DNA of 64,000 nt from Geomicrobium halophilum (GCF_014207655.1 NZ_JACHHJ010000004.1:248001-312000); one strand, 5' to 3'; shown: positions 9,209 to 19,036, counted from the stretch's first letter. A program made the numbers and translations. The notes: a model not told the origin generated them from the letters alone.

Positions 9209-10348
9209 ATGAGAGCTGTTACTTTTCAAGGGAAACATCGAATGGAAACGAAACAGGTCGAGGCTCCATCCATACAGCATGCAGATGATATGATTGTGCG
9301 CATTACTGCAAGCGGAATATGTGGTTCAGACTTACACCTTTACCACGGCGGGGTCGTGCCTGAAGAGGATTATGTCGTCGGTCATGAGCCGATGGGAATT
9401 GTTGAAGAAGTCGGTAAGGACGTACAAACGCTGAAAAAAGGCGACCGCGTGGTCATCCCTTTTAATGTCAGCTGCGGGGAATGTTTCTTTTGTAAGCAGC
9501 AAATGGAAAGCCAATGCGACAATTCAAATGCAAATCCGCATACAGATACCGGCGGACTTTTTGGATTCGCCGAAGGATTCGGAAATATTCCGGGCGGACA
9601 GGCAGAATATTTGCGTGTCCCTTATGCAGACGTAACCTCATTCAAGGTACCCGATCACAGCGAGCTCGAGGACGAAAGTGTACTATTTCTATCTGATGTT
9701 ATTCCTACGGCTTATTGGAGTGTCGAACACGGGGAAGTTAAAAAAGAAGATACGGTTATTATTCTAGGCGCCGGTCCGATCGGCTTAATGGCGCAGAAAT
9801 TCGCCTGGATGAAAGGAGCCAAACGTGTCATTGCCGTAGATCAAGTGGATCATCGGTTGGAGCATGCAAAAAGAACGAATCATGCGGAAACCTACAATTT
9901 CAAAAACAACCAAGAAATCGGTCAACTTCTTTATAATGACACCGACGGCGGCGCGGATGTAGTTATCGACTGTGTCGGTATGGACGGAACAGTGCCGGAG
10001 GGCGAAACATTCGGTTCTAACGAAGACAATCAATTTGGAACGATAAGACCGATCACGCTGGCCAGCGAATCCGTGCGCAAATTCGGTACCGTACAACTTA
10101 CCGGTGTGTATGGGACCGAAGCAAACAACTTCCCGATTGGCGCCTTTTTCACTCGTAATGTCTCTATTCGTTCTGGACAAGCTCCTGTCGTTCACCTCAT
10201 GCCAAAACTCTATGAGATGATCGAAAACAAAAAGTTCGATCCTACCGATATCATTACGCATAAAATGAATCTTGATGACGCTGGCAAAGCATACGATATT
10301 TTCGATAAAAAAGAAGACGGCAATATCAAGGCAATTTTGAAACCCTAA
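9209..10348 (+). CDS. Zinc-dependent alcohol dehydrogenase family protein
   Basis: A 379-residue medium-chain dehydrogenase. It shows the catalytic zinc region (SGICGSDLHLYHG and GHEPMGIVEEVG), the structural zinc cysteines (CGECFFCKQQMESQC) and the NAD-binding motif LGAGPIGLMAQ with a VIAVDQ strand. The insertion CVGMDGTVPEGETFGS and overall pattern resemble the formaldehyde-dehydrogenase-like, glutathione-independent group, but the substrate is uncertain. The ATG at 9209 is preferred over 9200, because AGAAGGG ends nine bases before it and directly touches the first ATG. It is a single gene, divergent from the purine permease. Confidence 0.88.
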   Translation: MRAVTFQGKHRMETKQVEAPSIQHADDMIVRITASGICGSDLHLYHGGVVPEEDYVVGHEPMGIVEEVGKDVQTLKKGDRVVIPFNVSCGECFFCKQQMESQCDNSNANPHTDTGGLFGFAEGFGNIPGGQAEYLRVPYADVTSFKVPDHSELEDESVLFLSDVIPTAYWSVEHGEVKKEDTVIILGAGPIGLMAQKFAWMKGAKRVIAVDQVDHRLEHAKRTNHAETYNFKNNQEIGQLLYNDTDGGADVVIDCVGMDGTVPEGETFGSNEDNQFGTIRPITLASESVRKFGTVQLTGVYGTEANNFPIGAFFTRNVSIRSGQAPVVHLMPKLYEMIENKKFDPTDIITHKMNLDDAGKAYDIFDKKEDGNIKAILKP

Positions 10349-10466
10349 ATCAAAAGGCCACCTCTCTAACAATCTGGCCCTTATATGCGATATTGGAGCT
10401 ATCCCTCATTTGAGAAACTCGCCCTATTCATGAAGACTTGAATTCGAGGCATTCAACTAAAGATGA

Positions 10467-10505
10467 CGCATTCCATTTGTCAAGTTCTTGAGCAAATGGA
10501 ATGCG
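10467..10505. repeat. Perfect 13-bp inverted repeat (hairpin)
   Basis: CGCATTCCATTTG and CAAATGGAATGCG pair perfectly around a 13-base loop, about 120 bp after the alcohol dehydrogenase gene. No T-run follows on either strand, so it is not a standard terminator. It may still act as an RNA 3'-end stabiliser between the convergent genes. Confidence 0.6.
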
Positions 10506-10601
10506 GAATAACATCAATTATTTATTTTCACCCTCACAATTAAATATATTAAAGATACTTAATATCGATATTTACAGCAAAAATAAATACTAATGAAGGA
10601 C

Positions 10602-11195
10602 TTAATTTTGTTTTTGGGCGATTAAAACGTAAATAGAATCTGTTGGATAAAGTTTCTTACTTACTTCAAAACCTGCTTTATTTAATTCCTGTTCCAATTT
10701 GGATGAGGGTACTCTTGGGTGATTATGATTTGGATTTTCCTCTTCTTCTAATTCAACACATGCAAGGTAACCTTTTACTTTAAGCACTTGGTTGATTAAC
10801 TGTAATGTCTCAGATAAAGGTTTTATTTCGTGAAGGACTAACGAAGCTAATACAATATCAATTGAATTGGCTGATAAGGGTACATCCTTCATTTCACCTT
10901 GAATTGTTCGAACATTTTCAAGTCCATCATTAGTAGCCTTAGAATATACAATTTTCAACATATTGGGGTCTATATCAAGTGCATAGACCATTCCATCCGT
11001 TAGTTTAGCAGCCGGTATCGTTAAGAAACCTGTCCCAGCCCCTATATCTAAAATATTATCGTTATTATTAATAGGGAGTAGTTTCAGTTGCTGTTCTGGA
11101 GGGAACTCCTCTCTTCTCTTCAAGCTGTCTAGAAACCCTACCTTTTTTTTGAAATGGTCCATATGATTTGGCTTATCATTCTTTTTCATATTCAT
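10602..11195 (-). CDS. Class I SAM-dependent methyltransferase
   Basis: A 197-residue methyltransferase of the UbiE/Methyltransf_11 type. Motif I is NILDIGAGTGFLTIPAA (about residues 49-65), the acidic residue after strand 2 is in VYALDIDPNML, and motif post-II is IVLASLVLHEI. The methyl acceptor is unknown. AAGGAG stands seven bases before the ATG. It is the third gene of an Rrf2-regulator / flavoprotein / methyltransferase operon (49 bp after the flavoprotein gene), which suggests a stress or detoxification role, for example methylation of a toxic small compound or metalloid; this is inference. Confidence 0.85.
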   Translation of the reverse strand: MNMKKNDKPNHMDHFKKKVGFLDSLKRREEFPPEQQLKLLPINNNDNILDIGAGTGFLTIPAAKLTDGMVYALDIDPNMLKIVYSKATNDGLENVRTIQGEMKDVPLSANSIDIVLASLVLHEIKPLSETLQLINQVLKVKGYLACVELEEEENPNHNHPRVPSSKLEQELNKAGFEVSKKLYPTDSIYVLIAQKQN

Positions 11196-11243
11196 ATAAA
11201 TTCTCCTTTTAATTAGAAACCGGGTGGAATGGAATAGCTTTAA

Positions 11244-12143
11244 TTAGAAGGTTTCCTCAACCAAAGCTGCATTGACCCCTATTGCAGCTTTGCTACCTTC
11301 CGCGGCCGCAATAATTAATTGAGAAGGGGCAATTATGGAGGTATCGCCACATGCAAACACTCCTTCAACATTGGTGCGACCTATACCATCCGTTTTAATT
11401 GCGCCCTGATTGTTAAATTCACACCCTAGTACCTCGCCTATTGATGACGATTGTTCCAATTCCGGTACGATAAATCCTCCCTCACGTGAAAGGGTGGTCC
11501 CATCTTCAAATGAGATATTTTTCAAATAACCATTATCACCAATTAATGAAGAGATCTTTTGTTCGTAAATTTTAATTCCTTTCTTTTTTAAAACGTTTTT
11601 TTCATCAATGGATAAAATTTGACTTCCATTAGTACTGACAATCAGGTCGTTGGTCCAGTTATATACAACCTTTGCCATATGAAAAGCGCGAGAATTTTCC
11701 GCAATCACGGCTAAGGGGCGGTCTCTTAATTCCCACCCATCACAGAAGGGGCAACTAAAGATACTGATCCCATAAAAATAATTGATACGGTTTATATCTG
11801 GTAATTTTTCTTTAAGCCCAGTTGCTAAGACAACTTTCTTGGCTTTATAGACCTCTTCGTCATCTGTTTCAATCATAAATAACTGATCCTTTTTAGTTAC
11901 GTTTATAACCCGTTGTCTCTTGATTTCAACATCTGGGTATTTATCTAGTTCTTCGCTAGCTATTCCTCTTAACTCTTTAGGATTTATTCCATCTCTAGTT
12001 ATAAAACCGTGTGATTCATTTGTTACGGAATTTCTAGGTTTATTATCATCGAATAATACTGTATTTCGTCTAGATCTTCCTAGAACTAGGGAAGCGTTTA
12101 ATCCAGCAGGGCCTCCTCCAATTACGGCACAATCTAATATCAT
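11244..12143 (-). CDS. Thioredoxin reductase-like FAD/NAD(P) oxidoreductase
   Basis: A 299-residue pyridine-nucleotide disulfide oxidoreductase of the TrxB-like group. It has an FAD-binding GGGPAGLNASLVLGR at the N-terminus, ATGLKEKLPD, a redox-active CPFC (FSCPFCDGWELRD, about residues 142-154) and the C-terminal FAD motif GVFACGDTSI. Unlike classical TrxB the second nucleotide-binding motif is weak (AVIAENSRAFHMA instead of GxGxxA), so it may use another electron donor. It is cotranscribed with the Rrf2-type regulator 13 bp upstream and the methyltransferase downstream. The partner and substrate are unknown; redox or electrophile defence is plausible. Confidence 0.85.
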   Translation of the reverse strand: MILDCAVIGGGPAGLNASLVLGRSRRNTVLFDDNKPRNSVTNESHGFITRDGINPKELRGIASEELDKYPDVEIKRQRVINVTKKDQLFMIETDDEEVYKAKKVVLATGLKEKLPDINRINYFYGISIFSCPFCDGWELRDRPLAVIAENSRAFHMAKVVYNWTNDLIVSTNGSQILSIDEKNVLKKKGIKIYEQKISSLIGDNGYLKNISFEDGTTLSREGGFIVPELEQSSSIGEVLGCEFNNQGAIKTDGIGRTNVEGVFACGDTSIIAPSQLIIAAAEGSKAAIGVNAALVEETF

Positions 12144-12156
12144 TCCATCAGCTCCT

Positions 12157-12585
12157 TTAAGTTGCTTTTCCTTTTATATTGTTAATGCACTTTTCTTCCA
12201 TGTTATTGGCGATGTCGATGAGAAATTTATTATCGAGGTCGTCTTTCATGTTTTGTTCAGCCTCTGTCATCACATTTTCAATCATGCAACCTTCGTTATG
12301 ATCCATGGAGCAATTAAATAAATTGGAATCTCCCTCAACTGTTTTTATTACATCTAGAAATGAGATTTCATCTTTAGGTTTAGAAACTTTATATCCTCCC
12401 TTAACCCCTGGTGTTGATTCAATTAACCCACCTTTAGCAAGTTTAGTTAATATCTTTGAAAGATAGGTTGGTGAAAGGTTTTGCATTTCTGCCAAGCTTT
12501 GAACACCTATCGTACTTCTTTTAGGTAAGGTAATTAAATACACCATTGTATGCAATGCGTAATTAGTGGCTTTTGAGTATTTCAT
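12157..12585 (-). CDS. Rrf2 family transcriptional regulator
   Basis: A 142-residue winged-helix regulator. The N-terminus (KYSKATNYALHTMVYL) and QNLSPTYLSKILTKLAKGGLIESTPGVKGGY are typical of Rrf2 proteins. Cysteines in FNCSMDHNEGCMIEN and EEKC could sense redox state, thiol reagents or a metal cluster; the spacing differs from the iron-sulfur regulator IscR. It is the first gene of the operon, and an inverted repeat just upstream of its start suggests autoregulation. Confidence 0.88.
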   Translation of the reverse strand: MKYSKATNYALHTMVYLITLPKRSTIGVQSLAEMQNLSPTYLSKILTKLAKGGLIESTPGVKGGYKVSKPKDEISFLDVIKTVEGDSNLFNCSMDHNEGCMIENVMTEAEQNMKDDLDNKFLIDIANNMEEKCINNIKGKAT

Positions 12586-12615
12586 GATTTCCCCCTATTT
12601 CATATAATAAAAGAT

Positions 12616-12640
12616 ATTAAGGATTTTCGTTATCCTTAAT
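12616..12640 (-). promoter_or_regulatory. Inverted repeat, putative Rrf2 operator
   Basis: ATTAAGGAT and ATCCTTAAT (perfect 9-bp arms, 7-bp spacer) lie 31-55 bp upstream of the Rrf2-type gene. The location and dyad symmetry fit a binding site of the dimeric regulator encoded next to it. Confidence 0.55.
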
Positions 12641-12959
12641 TACTTAATAGCTTAGCACCCCCTGGTAAATGTGTCAACGGTGATGCTTTAAAGATCACTA
12701 ATCATTCTTAATTAGCCTTATTAAGTAACCATAACACTGAACTGACGTTTGTAACGAGTGCTAATTAGGGATCATCTCGAATTCGAGTCTTCCAGATAAT
12801 GGACCGTTTGTATTATAATCTTATATCACTTTCCCCATAAGAATCCCTTTAGACAAAGCATACCAAAAGGGAATAAATTCTCAATTTTTTTATAAGCATC
12901 GTGACTTAAAAATGTATTATTTTTACAAACGTCGCAACTTTAAACTCACAATAAAAATA

Positions 12960-12987
12960 TTCCCTACCAAATAAATTTGGTAGGGAA
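12960..12987 (-). terminator. Bidirectional terminator between guaA and the Rrf2 operon
   Basis: A perfect stem (TTCCCTACCAAAT and ATTTGGTAGGGAA) is flanked by A-rich sequence on the left and a T-run (ATTTTTTTA) on the right. On the minus strand it lies about 90 bp after the guaA stop and is followed by TATTTTTATT, so it can end the guaA transcript. The remaining 12660-13077 interval shows nothing else I can support. Confidence 0.7.
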
Positions 12988-13076
12988 CCATATTTTTTTA
13001 ACTTATTTTATCCTTACTACACTTGGCTCAATCCCTTTATATAGGCGTTCCCTTTTTTTCAAATTAGGTTAGCTTT

Positions 13077-14618
13077 TTATTCCCACTCAATGGTGGAAGG
13101 TGGTTTTGATGTAATATCATATACGACGCGATTCACCTGTGGTACTTCGTTTACGATCCGCGTAGAGATCCTCTCTAATACTTCATGAGGAATACGAGCC
13201 CAATCAGAAGTCATGCCGTCAATAGACGTCACCGCTCGAACACCAACGGTATAGTCATATGTTCGATTATCGCCCATAACCCCTACGCTTCGCATATCTG
13301 GAAGTGCCGTGAAAAACTGCCAAATTTCCTTATCAAGACCTGCCTTTTGCAAGACATCATGCAAAACGGCATCTGATTCACGGACGATTTCTAACTTTTC
13401 TTCAGTGATTTCCCCAAGCACTCGAATTCCTAGTCCTGGGCCTGGGAACGGCTGACGCCAAACGAAGCTCTCTGGTAAACCAAGTTCAGTGCCTAACTCG
13501 CGAACCTCATCTTTAAACAGTGTATTTAACGGTTCAATGAGATCCAGGTTCATCTCTTCTGGCAGCCCCCCCACATTATGGTGGGATTTAATCGTTTCAG
13601 CAGTTGCTGTTCCGCTCTCAATCACATCCGTATAGAGAGTGCCTTGGGCGAGGAAATCCATATTTTCTAGTTTCGCTGATTCTTCTTCAAATAAATAAAT
13701 AAACTCATTTCCGATGATTTTACGTTTTTGTTCTGGATCTGTTACACCGCTTAATTTCGATAGAAAACGTTCAGAAGCGTCGATTTTTACGACGTTAATA
13801 TCAAATTTACCTTCGAACATTTCCATAACTTGCGTACCTTCATTTTTGCGCAGCAGACCATGATCGATGAACATACAAGTCAGTTGGTCGCCGATGGCAC
13901 GGTGAACGAGCATGGCGGTTACAGATGAATCCACCCCACCGCTCAACGCGCACAGGACATGGCGATCCCCGACGTTTGTGCGAATTTTTTCCACTTCTAA
14001 TTCAATGAAGTTTTCCATCGTCCATTCGCCCTTGCATTGGCAAATTTCATAGGCAAAGTTTTTAAGCAAATTGTTCCCATGCTCTGTATGGCGTACTTCC
14101 GGGTGGAACTGAACGCCATACAGGTTAGCTTCTTCATTACTCATGGCTGCTACAGGACATGTAGGGTTGGTTCCATCCACTTGAAAACCTTTCGGGGGTT
14201 CTACGATTAAATCTCCGTGACTCATCCATACCGATTGCTCCGCCGGCAAATCTTTGAGCAGTTTCGATGGATTTTTCAACGAAAAAGTTGCTTTTCCGTA
14301 TTCACGGTGATGGGCCTCTTCAACTTTTCCGCCAAAATGATGAGTCAACAGCTGCATCCCGTAACAGATCCCAAGAATCGGTACATCAAGATCAAAGATG
14401 GCAGGATCACAATTTGGTGCGTCCTCAACATAAGCACTGTTTGGGCCACCTGAGAAGATGATCCCTTTTAAATCAAGGGCTTTTAATTCTTCCGCACTTA
14501 CCGTATTCGGATAAAGTTCGCTGTATACGCCTAAGTCACGGATTCTACGTGTAATCAATTGATTGTATTGTCCACCAAAATCAAGGACAGCAATCGTTTC
14601 ATTTATTTCTTCATTCAT
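13077..14618 (-). CDS. guaA: GMP synthase (glutamine-hydrolyzing)
   Basis: A 513-residue enzyme that converts XMP to GMP with ATP and glutamine, the last step of guanine nucleotide synthesis. The N-terminal class I glutamine amidotransferase has its nucleophile at Cys85 ([10 protein letters not shown]) and the His/Glu pair in [12 protein letters not shown]. The ATP pyrophosphatase P-loop is [12 protein letters not shown] near residue 223, and the C-terminus ends with the diagnostic [13 protein letters not shown]. It follows the membrane transglutaminase gene by 91 bp, the same order as yebA-guaA in B. subtilis. I saw no purine riboswitch in the short upstream gap. Confidence 0.97.
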   Translation of the reverse strand: MNEEINETIAVLDFGGQYNQLITRRIRDLGVYSELYPNTVSAEELKALDLKGIIFSGGPNSAYVEDAPNCDPAIFDLDVPILGICYGMQLLTHHFGGKVEEAHHREYGKATFSLKNPSKLLKDLPAEQSVWMSHGDLIVEPPKGFQVDGTNPTCPVAAMSNEEANLYGVQFHPEVRHTEHGNNLLKNFAYEICQCKGEWTMENFIELEVEKIRTNVGDRHVLCALSGGVDSSVTAMLVHRAIGDQLTCMFIDHGLLRKNEGTQVMEMFEGKFDINVVKIDASERFLSKLSGVTDPEQKRKIIGNEFIYLFEEESAKLENMDFLAQGTLYTDVIESGTATAETIKSHHNVGGLPEEMNLDLIEPLNTLFKDEVRELGTELGLPESFVWRQPFPGPGLGIRVLGEITEEKLEIVRESDAVLHDVLQKAGLDKEIWQFFTALPDMRSVGVMGDNRTYDYTVGVRAVTSIDGMTSDWARIPHEVLERISTRIVNEVPQVNRVVYDITSKPPSTIEWE

Positions 14619-14709
14619 TCACGGCACCTCGTCCATATATACTCACGCTCAGATGATAACGCCATTATTTTACCAGTATAGGTATGGCCGGTCAATGCGC
14701 GCAACGGCG

Positions 14710-16830
14710 CTAGTGGTTTCTCGAAATTTTATCTAAAAGTTTCAGCCAACGTCTTTGTGTACCTTCAGGTACGTGCTCCAGCTGATGATTTCCATAATAA
14801 AGATCTTCATAAAGATTCGTTAACGTACGCATTTCATCGGTATTGAAGCGGGCATCCACTCGTTTGGCAAATTCAGTCGGTGTCTCATTCCCCGCTTTTT
14901 TCAGGCCGATCCAGTTTAAATACCAGATCAATGACTCATAGGCGCGTACATAGGTCGATGTGTCATGCATACCTTGGTAGCGCCTGCGCATCCACGTCGT
15001 GATCATTTTTCCTCGTAAACGATAAGCCATCACGCTAGCGAATATTAATCCTACGCCTCCGAGGATTCCAAGCCACCAAAATGAAAATGAAGATGGATCA
15101 TCATCGTCCTCAGAAGCGGAGGCAGATACTTCTTCACTCTCTTCTTCATCCGGAACCTGGTCTTCCATATCCTGTTGAAATTCTTGATCAAATTCAGGGT
15201 CTTCACTTGCCTCTCCCTCATCAAAATCTGCCATTTCATACTCAGCAGCATTGGAAAAGCCTGGCGTTGGCTCAAACGGTACCCAGCCTACATCTGAAAA
15301 ATAAACCTCCACCCAGGAATGCGCATTGGAATTCGTCACTTCATACTCCGTATACCCATTTTCATCAACTTCTCCTGCTTCCCCAGGTGTGAATCCTTTC
15401 ACCCAACGCGTAGGGATATCAAGAGTTCGAAGCATCACAGCCATAGACGTCGAGAAGTTATCACAATAGCCGATCTGGGTTTCAAACAAAAATTGATCGA
15501 CATAGTCCTCTCCTTCATCGGGAACAGGAATGTCATGAGTATCATAGTCAAAATCAGGCCCTGTAAGAAACCGTTCAATCGCACGCACCCGATCATAACG
15601 ATTCTCTTCATCTTCGACAATCTCTTCTGCCAATTGGCCAACCCGCTCTGGAAGATCATCCGGAAGTTGCAGATAAGAATGATAATCTGAAGGATCCTCA
15701 CGATCGTAATCCGGGTGATCCGCTTCCTGCATGATTTCAACGGGGAATTCTGCGGTTTCATACGTAAGCGTCACCTCATCTGGACGAGCAATGCCCTCCT
15801 CCCCGTTTGCATAGGAGCGACCGGTTGCACCTTCAACCTGAAGCATATAGGGTTCCCCATTTTCTGCCGCCACTGCTTGAAGAGCACCCTGACTGAACAG
15901 AAGATCCCCTGAAAATTGCTCGTTAAAGCTAACGTGTGCTTCAGAGGTTCTTGTCCTTGTCTCGTCCTCATACAAAAACACACGCTCACTCGTTTCATCA
16001 GATTCAACCGATTCCCACCCATGTCCAGTGTATTCATGTTTCGATTCACCACGCCAATAACCAGAAGTCTCTGCCCGCGCAGTAAACACTTCCGTCTCAT
16101 CCATTTCAAACCCGCCGCCCAGTTGTTCATCATGATCTCCATAGCCGATACGGCGAACGTCATCACCTGAGGATCCCCATCCTTCTGGGCCAAAACCGGC
16201 AGCTTCTTCAATAACGGGAAGAGGATCCGGCCATTGCTGAGAATACTTAGGTGCCTGCCAACCAATTGCGATTGATAAAGTCATAACTGAAACTGCGACG
16301 AAAAGAAAGCGTCCCCATTGCCGTAGTCGTACATTTGGGTACCGAAACGTAAACCTGGACATATGGAGGATGGAAAAAAGAAGAAAACCAATAGCGACGA
16401 CACGGATGATCGCCCCTATTCCATCAAAAGAGGTAAACGCATCTAACGCCCCAATATAAATGACTGTCAACACAAAGAAAAAGAATATTCGTTTGGCATA
16501 GACGATCCAATAGAACATCAGATAACTCACCATCGAAAGCAATAACAACATGAGGAAACTTCGGTATAAGTCACCTAATTGCAGCCATTCACCACTAAAT
16601 AAAAGCCCCGTCTCCTGCCACAATTCTGTTACAAAAAGGCTCCACCAATCGATGGATACATACGTTCCCGGCATAAAAATGACATTCAAACTATACGTTA
16701 TGGTCACTACAAACAAAAGAAAACGTACGATTAAAGGCATCGGTATGGCTTGGATGAGGAAAAAGACTGCCGTAACAACAAGAAACATGAAAACAAAGCC
16801 CGTCTCTGTAACCTCCGGCAGCGGTAACAT
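14710..16830 (-). CDS. yebA: Membrane transglutaminase-like protein (YebA-like, DUF4129 tail)
   Basis: From the ATG at 16830 the product has 706 residues. It has several N-terminal membrane helices, then an extracytoplasmic transglutaminase-like domain with Cys456 (IGYCDNFSTSMAVML), His504 (NAHSWVEVYF) and an acidic residue in WVPFEPTPGF. Then follow an acidic linker, one more membrane helix (FSFWWLGILGGVGLIF) and a cytoplasmic DUF4129-like tail. Such proteins sit with MoxR ATPases and DUF58 proteins; the role of the set is not well known. The open frame continues 28 codons upstream and encodes another hydrophobic segment (AFAYVLAYLLLAEWM) that homologs also appear to have. No ATG, GTG or TTG lies there, so the true start is uncertain. 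Confidence 0.85.
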   Translation of the reverse strand: MLPLPEVTETGFVFMFLVVTAVFFLIQAIPMPLIVRFLLFVVTITYSLNVIFMPGTYVSIDWWSLFVTELWQETGLLFSGEWLQLGDLYRSFLMLLLLSMVSYLMFYWIVYAKRIFFFFVLTVIYIGALDAFTSFDGIGAIIRVVAIGFLLFSILHMSRFTFRYPNVRLRQWGRFLFVAVSVMTLSIAIGWQAPKYSQQWPDPLPVIEEAAGFGPEGWGSSGDDVRRIGYGDHDEQLGGGFEMDETEVFTARAETSGYWRGESKHEYTGHGWESVESDETSERVFLYEDETRTRTSEAHVSFNEQFSGDLLFSQGALQAVAAENGEPYMLQVEGATGRSYANGEEGIARPDEVTLTYETAEFPVEIMQEADHPDYDREDPSDYHSYLQLPDDLPERVGQLAEEIVEDEENRYDRVRAIERFLTGPDFDYDTHDIPVPDEGEDYVDQFLFETQIGYCDNFSTSMAVMLRTLDIPTRWVKGFTPGEAGEVDENGYTEYEVTNSNAHSWVEVYFSDVGWVPFEPTPGFSNAAEYEMADFDEGEASEDPEFDQEFQQDMEDQVPDEEESEEVSASASEDDDDPSSFSFWWLGILGGVGLIFASVMAYRLRGKMITTWMRRRYQGMHDTSTYVRAYESLIWYLNWIGLKKAGNETPTEFAKRVDARFNTDEMRTLTNLYEDLYYGNHQLEHVPEGTQRRWLKLLDKISRNH

Positions 16831-16886
16831 CCACTCTGCAAGCAGTAAATAAGCGAGTACATATGCGAAAGCATGTTGTGGATGAT

Positions 16887-18083
16887 TTATAAATGACGTT
16901 TCCTGTTGTGAGATGCTCCTTCACTCCTTCCCGCTTGCGTTGGCATCGCGTATGCTTTCACACCCATTTGCTTCAATTGCAGGTGAGCTGCTTCCTGATC
17001 GCTATATAAAACAAGTACATCCCCTTGCTGCTGTTCCATTTGCCTGATTTCTTTCAACGTTGTAGCATTCATTTGCGGAGCGATGAACACAATGGTTTGT
17101 AAAAAGTTGAAGGTTTGCGGAAAAGGCGTCGTTTCCTCAAGTGTCACAGGTTGCAAGCGGGCAAGTGCATTCATCACCTGGCGGAGTTGAGAACGGTCTC
17201 TTCCTTTTGATGTGACATACGTTCCGCCCCCTATACTGGCAAAATTGATCATGGCATTTTGCTCATAGCTTCCGTTTACAACAGCTGCCGCCCATTCCAC
17301 TGCTGCCTCAAACCGGCCTTCATCACTCGTACGAGCATCAAACAGGATGGTAAAGCCCTTGCCTTCTTCCGTATCAAATTCCTTTGTCGCAAGTTTCCCA
17401 AGACGTGCAGACACTTTCCAATCAATGCTCGACAAACGATCACCCGTAACGTACTCCCGGACACTTGAAAAATCACTCGTCTCTTCATGACTTGCCCGTT
17501 GCAAGCCGGCACCGTCCGTTCGCAATTTTCTGCTGCGGTTATTGATCAATTGGAATGGCAGCGCAGGTACCCGTGGGTACACAAGCACTTCACTCGGAGC
17601 AGGGAGTTGTTTTTCCTTTTCCCAAAAACCAAAAGGGTCTCCGGTCTCCACATACGCATGGGTATACGAATAACCCCCGCGTTTCTCGGCTTTCACGAGG
17701 TAACTGTACTCTTTTTCTCTTGAAATAACCATCGTAAAAAAAGCCCCGGGATGGCTCTCCAGGCGTAAACCTTCGGGAACGATGTCCTGTATACCGAGAA
17801 ATAATAGCGGCCACGGCCTTTTTTTTCGAATGCGAATGGTTACTTTTGCCGTCTCCCCATAAGCCAAATGTCGATTGGAAATCGAGCGCTCTATACTCAA
17901 CCAACGCAAAGGAAAAATGACAAATAGCAAACCGATCAATAATAGAATTGACACACTATAGAATAGAAACCAACTAACAAACCCTCCTTGAACCATGACA
18001 TAAACAAAGAGAGCAGCAGCGAATAACAACACACCAAAGACGCGAAGACCTTTGGCAATTATGGCTTGCCAACCGGTGCTCAT
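16887..18083 (-). CDS. yeaD: DUF58 domain protein (YeaD-like)
   Basis: A 398-residue protein with two N-terminal membrane helices (LFAAALFVYVMVQGGFVSWF and FYSVSILLLIGLLFVIF), a beta-rich middle region, and the DUF58 signature at about residues 200-235 (SSVREYVTGDRLSSIDWKVS, then TKEFDTEEG). After that comes a vWA-like segment TILFDARTS. Family members work next to MoxR-type AAA ATPases and are probably membrane-tethered partners of them. The start overlaps the stop of the MoxR gene (ATGA), indicating translational coupling. The 3' end overlaps the possible upstream extension of the transglutaminase gene. Confidence 0.87.
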   Translation of the reverse strand: MSTGWQAIIAKGLRVFGVLLFAAALFVYVMVQGGFVSWFLFYSVSILLLIGLLFVIFPLRWLSIERSISNRHLAYGETAKVTIRIRKKRPWPLLFLGIQDIVPEGLRLESHPGAFFTMVISREKEYSYLVKAEKRGGYSYTHAYVETGDPFGFWEKEKQLPAPSEVLVYPRVPALPFQLINNRSRKLRTDGAGLQRASHEETSDFSSVREYVTGDRLSSIDWKVSARLGKLATKEFDTEEGKGFTILFDARTSDEGRFEAAVEWAAAVVNGSYEQNAMINFASIGGGTYVTSKGRDRSQLRQVMNALARLQPVTLEETTPFPQTFNFLQTIVFIAPQMNATTLKEIRQMEQQQGDVLVLYSDQEAAHLQLKQMGVKAYAMPTQAGRSEGASHNRKRHL

Positions 18084-19036
18084 GTCACAATATCCTTTCG
18101 TGTCGAAGGAACCGAAATACGAGTGAGCATGCGCTGAATCATCTTATCGTCTTGGCCTTTCGGACCAAGCACGTCTGCTTCGAGAACCAGGCGATGCCCA
18201 AGCGTATACGGGGCGACCCTTTTTACATCATCCGGACGGACATACGAAGATCCCTGTATATACGCATACGCTTGCGCAGCACGCATAAGGGCGATAGAAC
18301 CTCTAGGGCTCACCCCTAATTCAACTCGATCAAGGTTTCGGGTTTCCCGGACGATAGCGACAATGTATTGCTTGACTGCATCACTGACAAACACTTCTTT
18401 TACTTCCATTTTCATTCGTTGAATATCTTCTACTTCGACGACCGGGGTAAGCTGATCAACAGGATGACCGTGCTCCATGCGATCCAACATATCAATTTCT
18501 TCATGCCATTCGGGATACCCAAGCTGGATACGAAACAAAAAGCGATCCAATTGCGCCTCCGGGAGAGGATATGTTCCTCCATGTTCAATTGGGTTTTGCG
18601 TGGCCATGACAAAAAATGGATCAAATAACTGATACGTGCAGCCGTCAACCGTTACATTTCCTTCCTCTAATGCTTCGAGCAAAGCTGATTGTGTTTTTGG
18701 AGAAGTACGGTTCACCTCATCAGCGAGCAAAATATTACTCATAACAGGACCAGGGCGAAACTCAAACTCTTTTGTGTGTTGATTATATATCGAAACCCCT
18801 GTTACATCCGAAGGAAGTAGATCGGGTGTAAATTGTATTCGTTTGAAATCCAAGCCAGTCGCACGTGCAATGGCCCTCACGAGCATCGTCTTTCCCACGC
18901 CCGGAACATCTTCAATCAGCACGTGACCACCGGCAAGCAGTGCGGTGATCGTCAACGTCACCGCCTCACGCTTCCCAACAACCACATTTTCTACTGTATC
19001 AATAATCTGACGTATCATTTCAGAATGATGATTCAA
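18080..19036 (-). CDS. yeaC: MoxR family AAA ATPase (YeaC-like)
   Basis: A MoxR AAA+ ATPase of about 318 residues with Walker A (EDVPGVGKTMLVRAIA), Walker B (ILLADEVNRTSPKTQSALLE), sensor 1 (VMATQNPIEHGGTYPLPEAQ) and the arginine-rich GVSPRGSIALMRAAQAYA near the C-terminus. MoxR proteins act as chaperone-like ATPases, usually with vWA or DUF58 partners, as here. I prefer the TTG at 19036 because GGAGG lies upstream of it and the N-terminus NHHSEMIRQIIDTVENVVVG fits the family. ATG codons at 19054 and 19072 remain possible. It is the first gene of the MoxR-DUF58-transglutaminase-guaA block. Confidence 0.88.
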   Translation of the reverse strand: MNHHSEMIRQIIDTVENVVVGKREAVTLTITALLAGGHVLIEDVPGVGKTMLVRAIARATGLDFKRIQFTPDLLPSDVTGVSIYNQHTKEFEFRPGPVMSNILLADEVNRTSPKTQSALLEALEEGNVTVDGCTYQLFDPFFVMATQNPIEHGGTYPLPEAQLDRFLFRIQLGYPEWHEEIDMLDRMEHGHPVDQLTPVVEVEDIQRMKMEVKEVFVSDAVKQYIVAIVRETRNLDRVELGVSPRGSIALMRAAQAYAYIQGSSYVRPDDVKRVAPYTLGHRLVLEADVLGPKGQDDKMIQRMLTRISVPSTRKDIVT

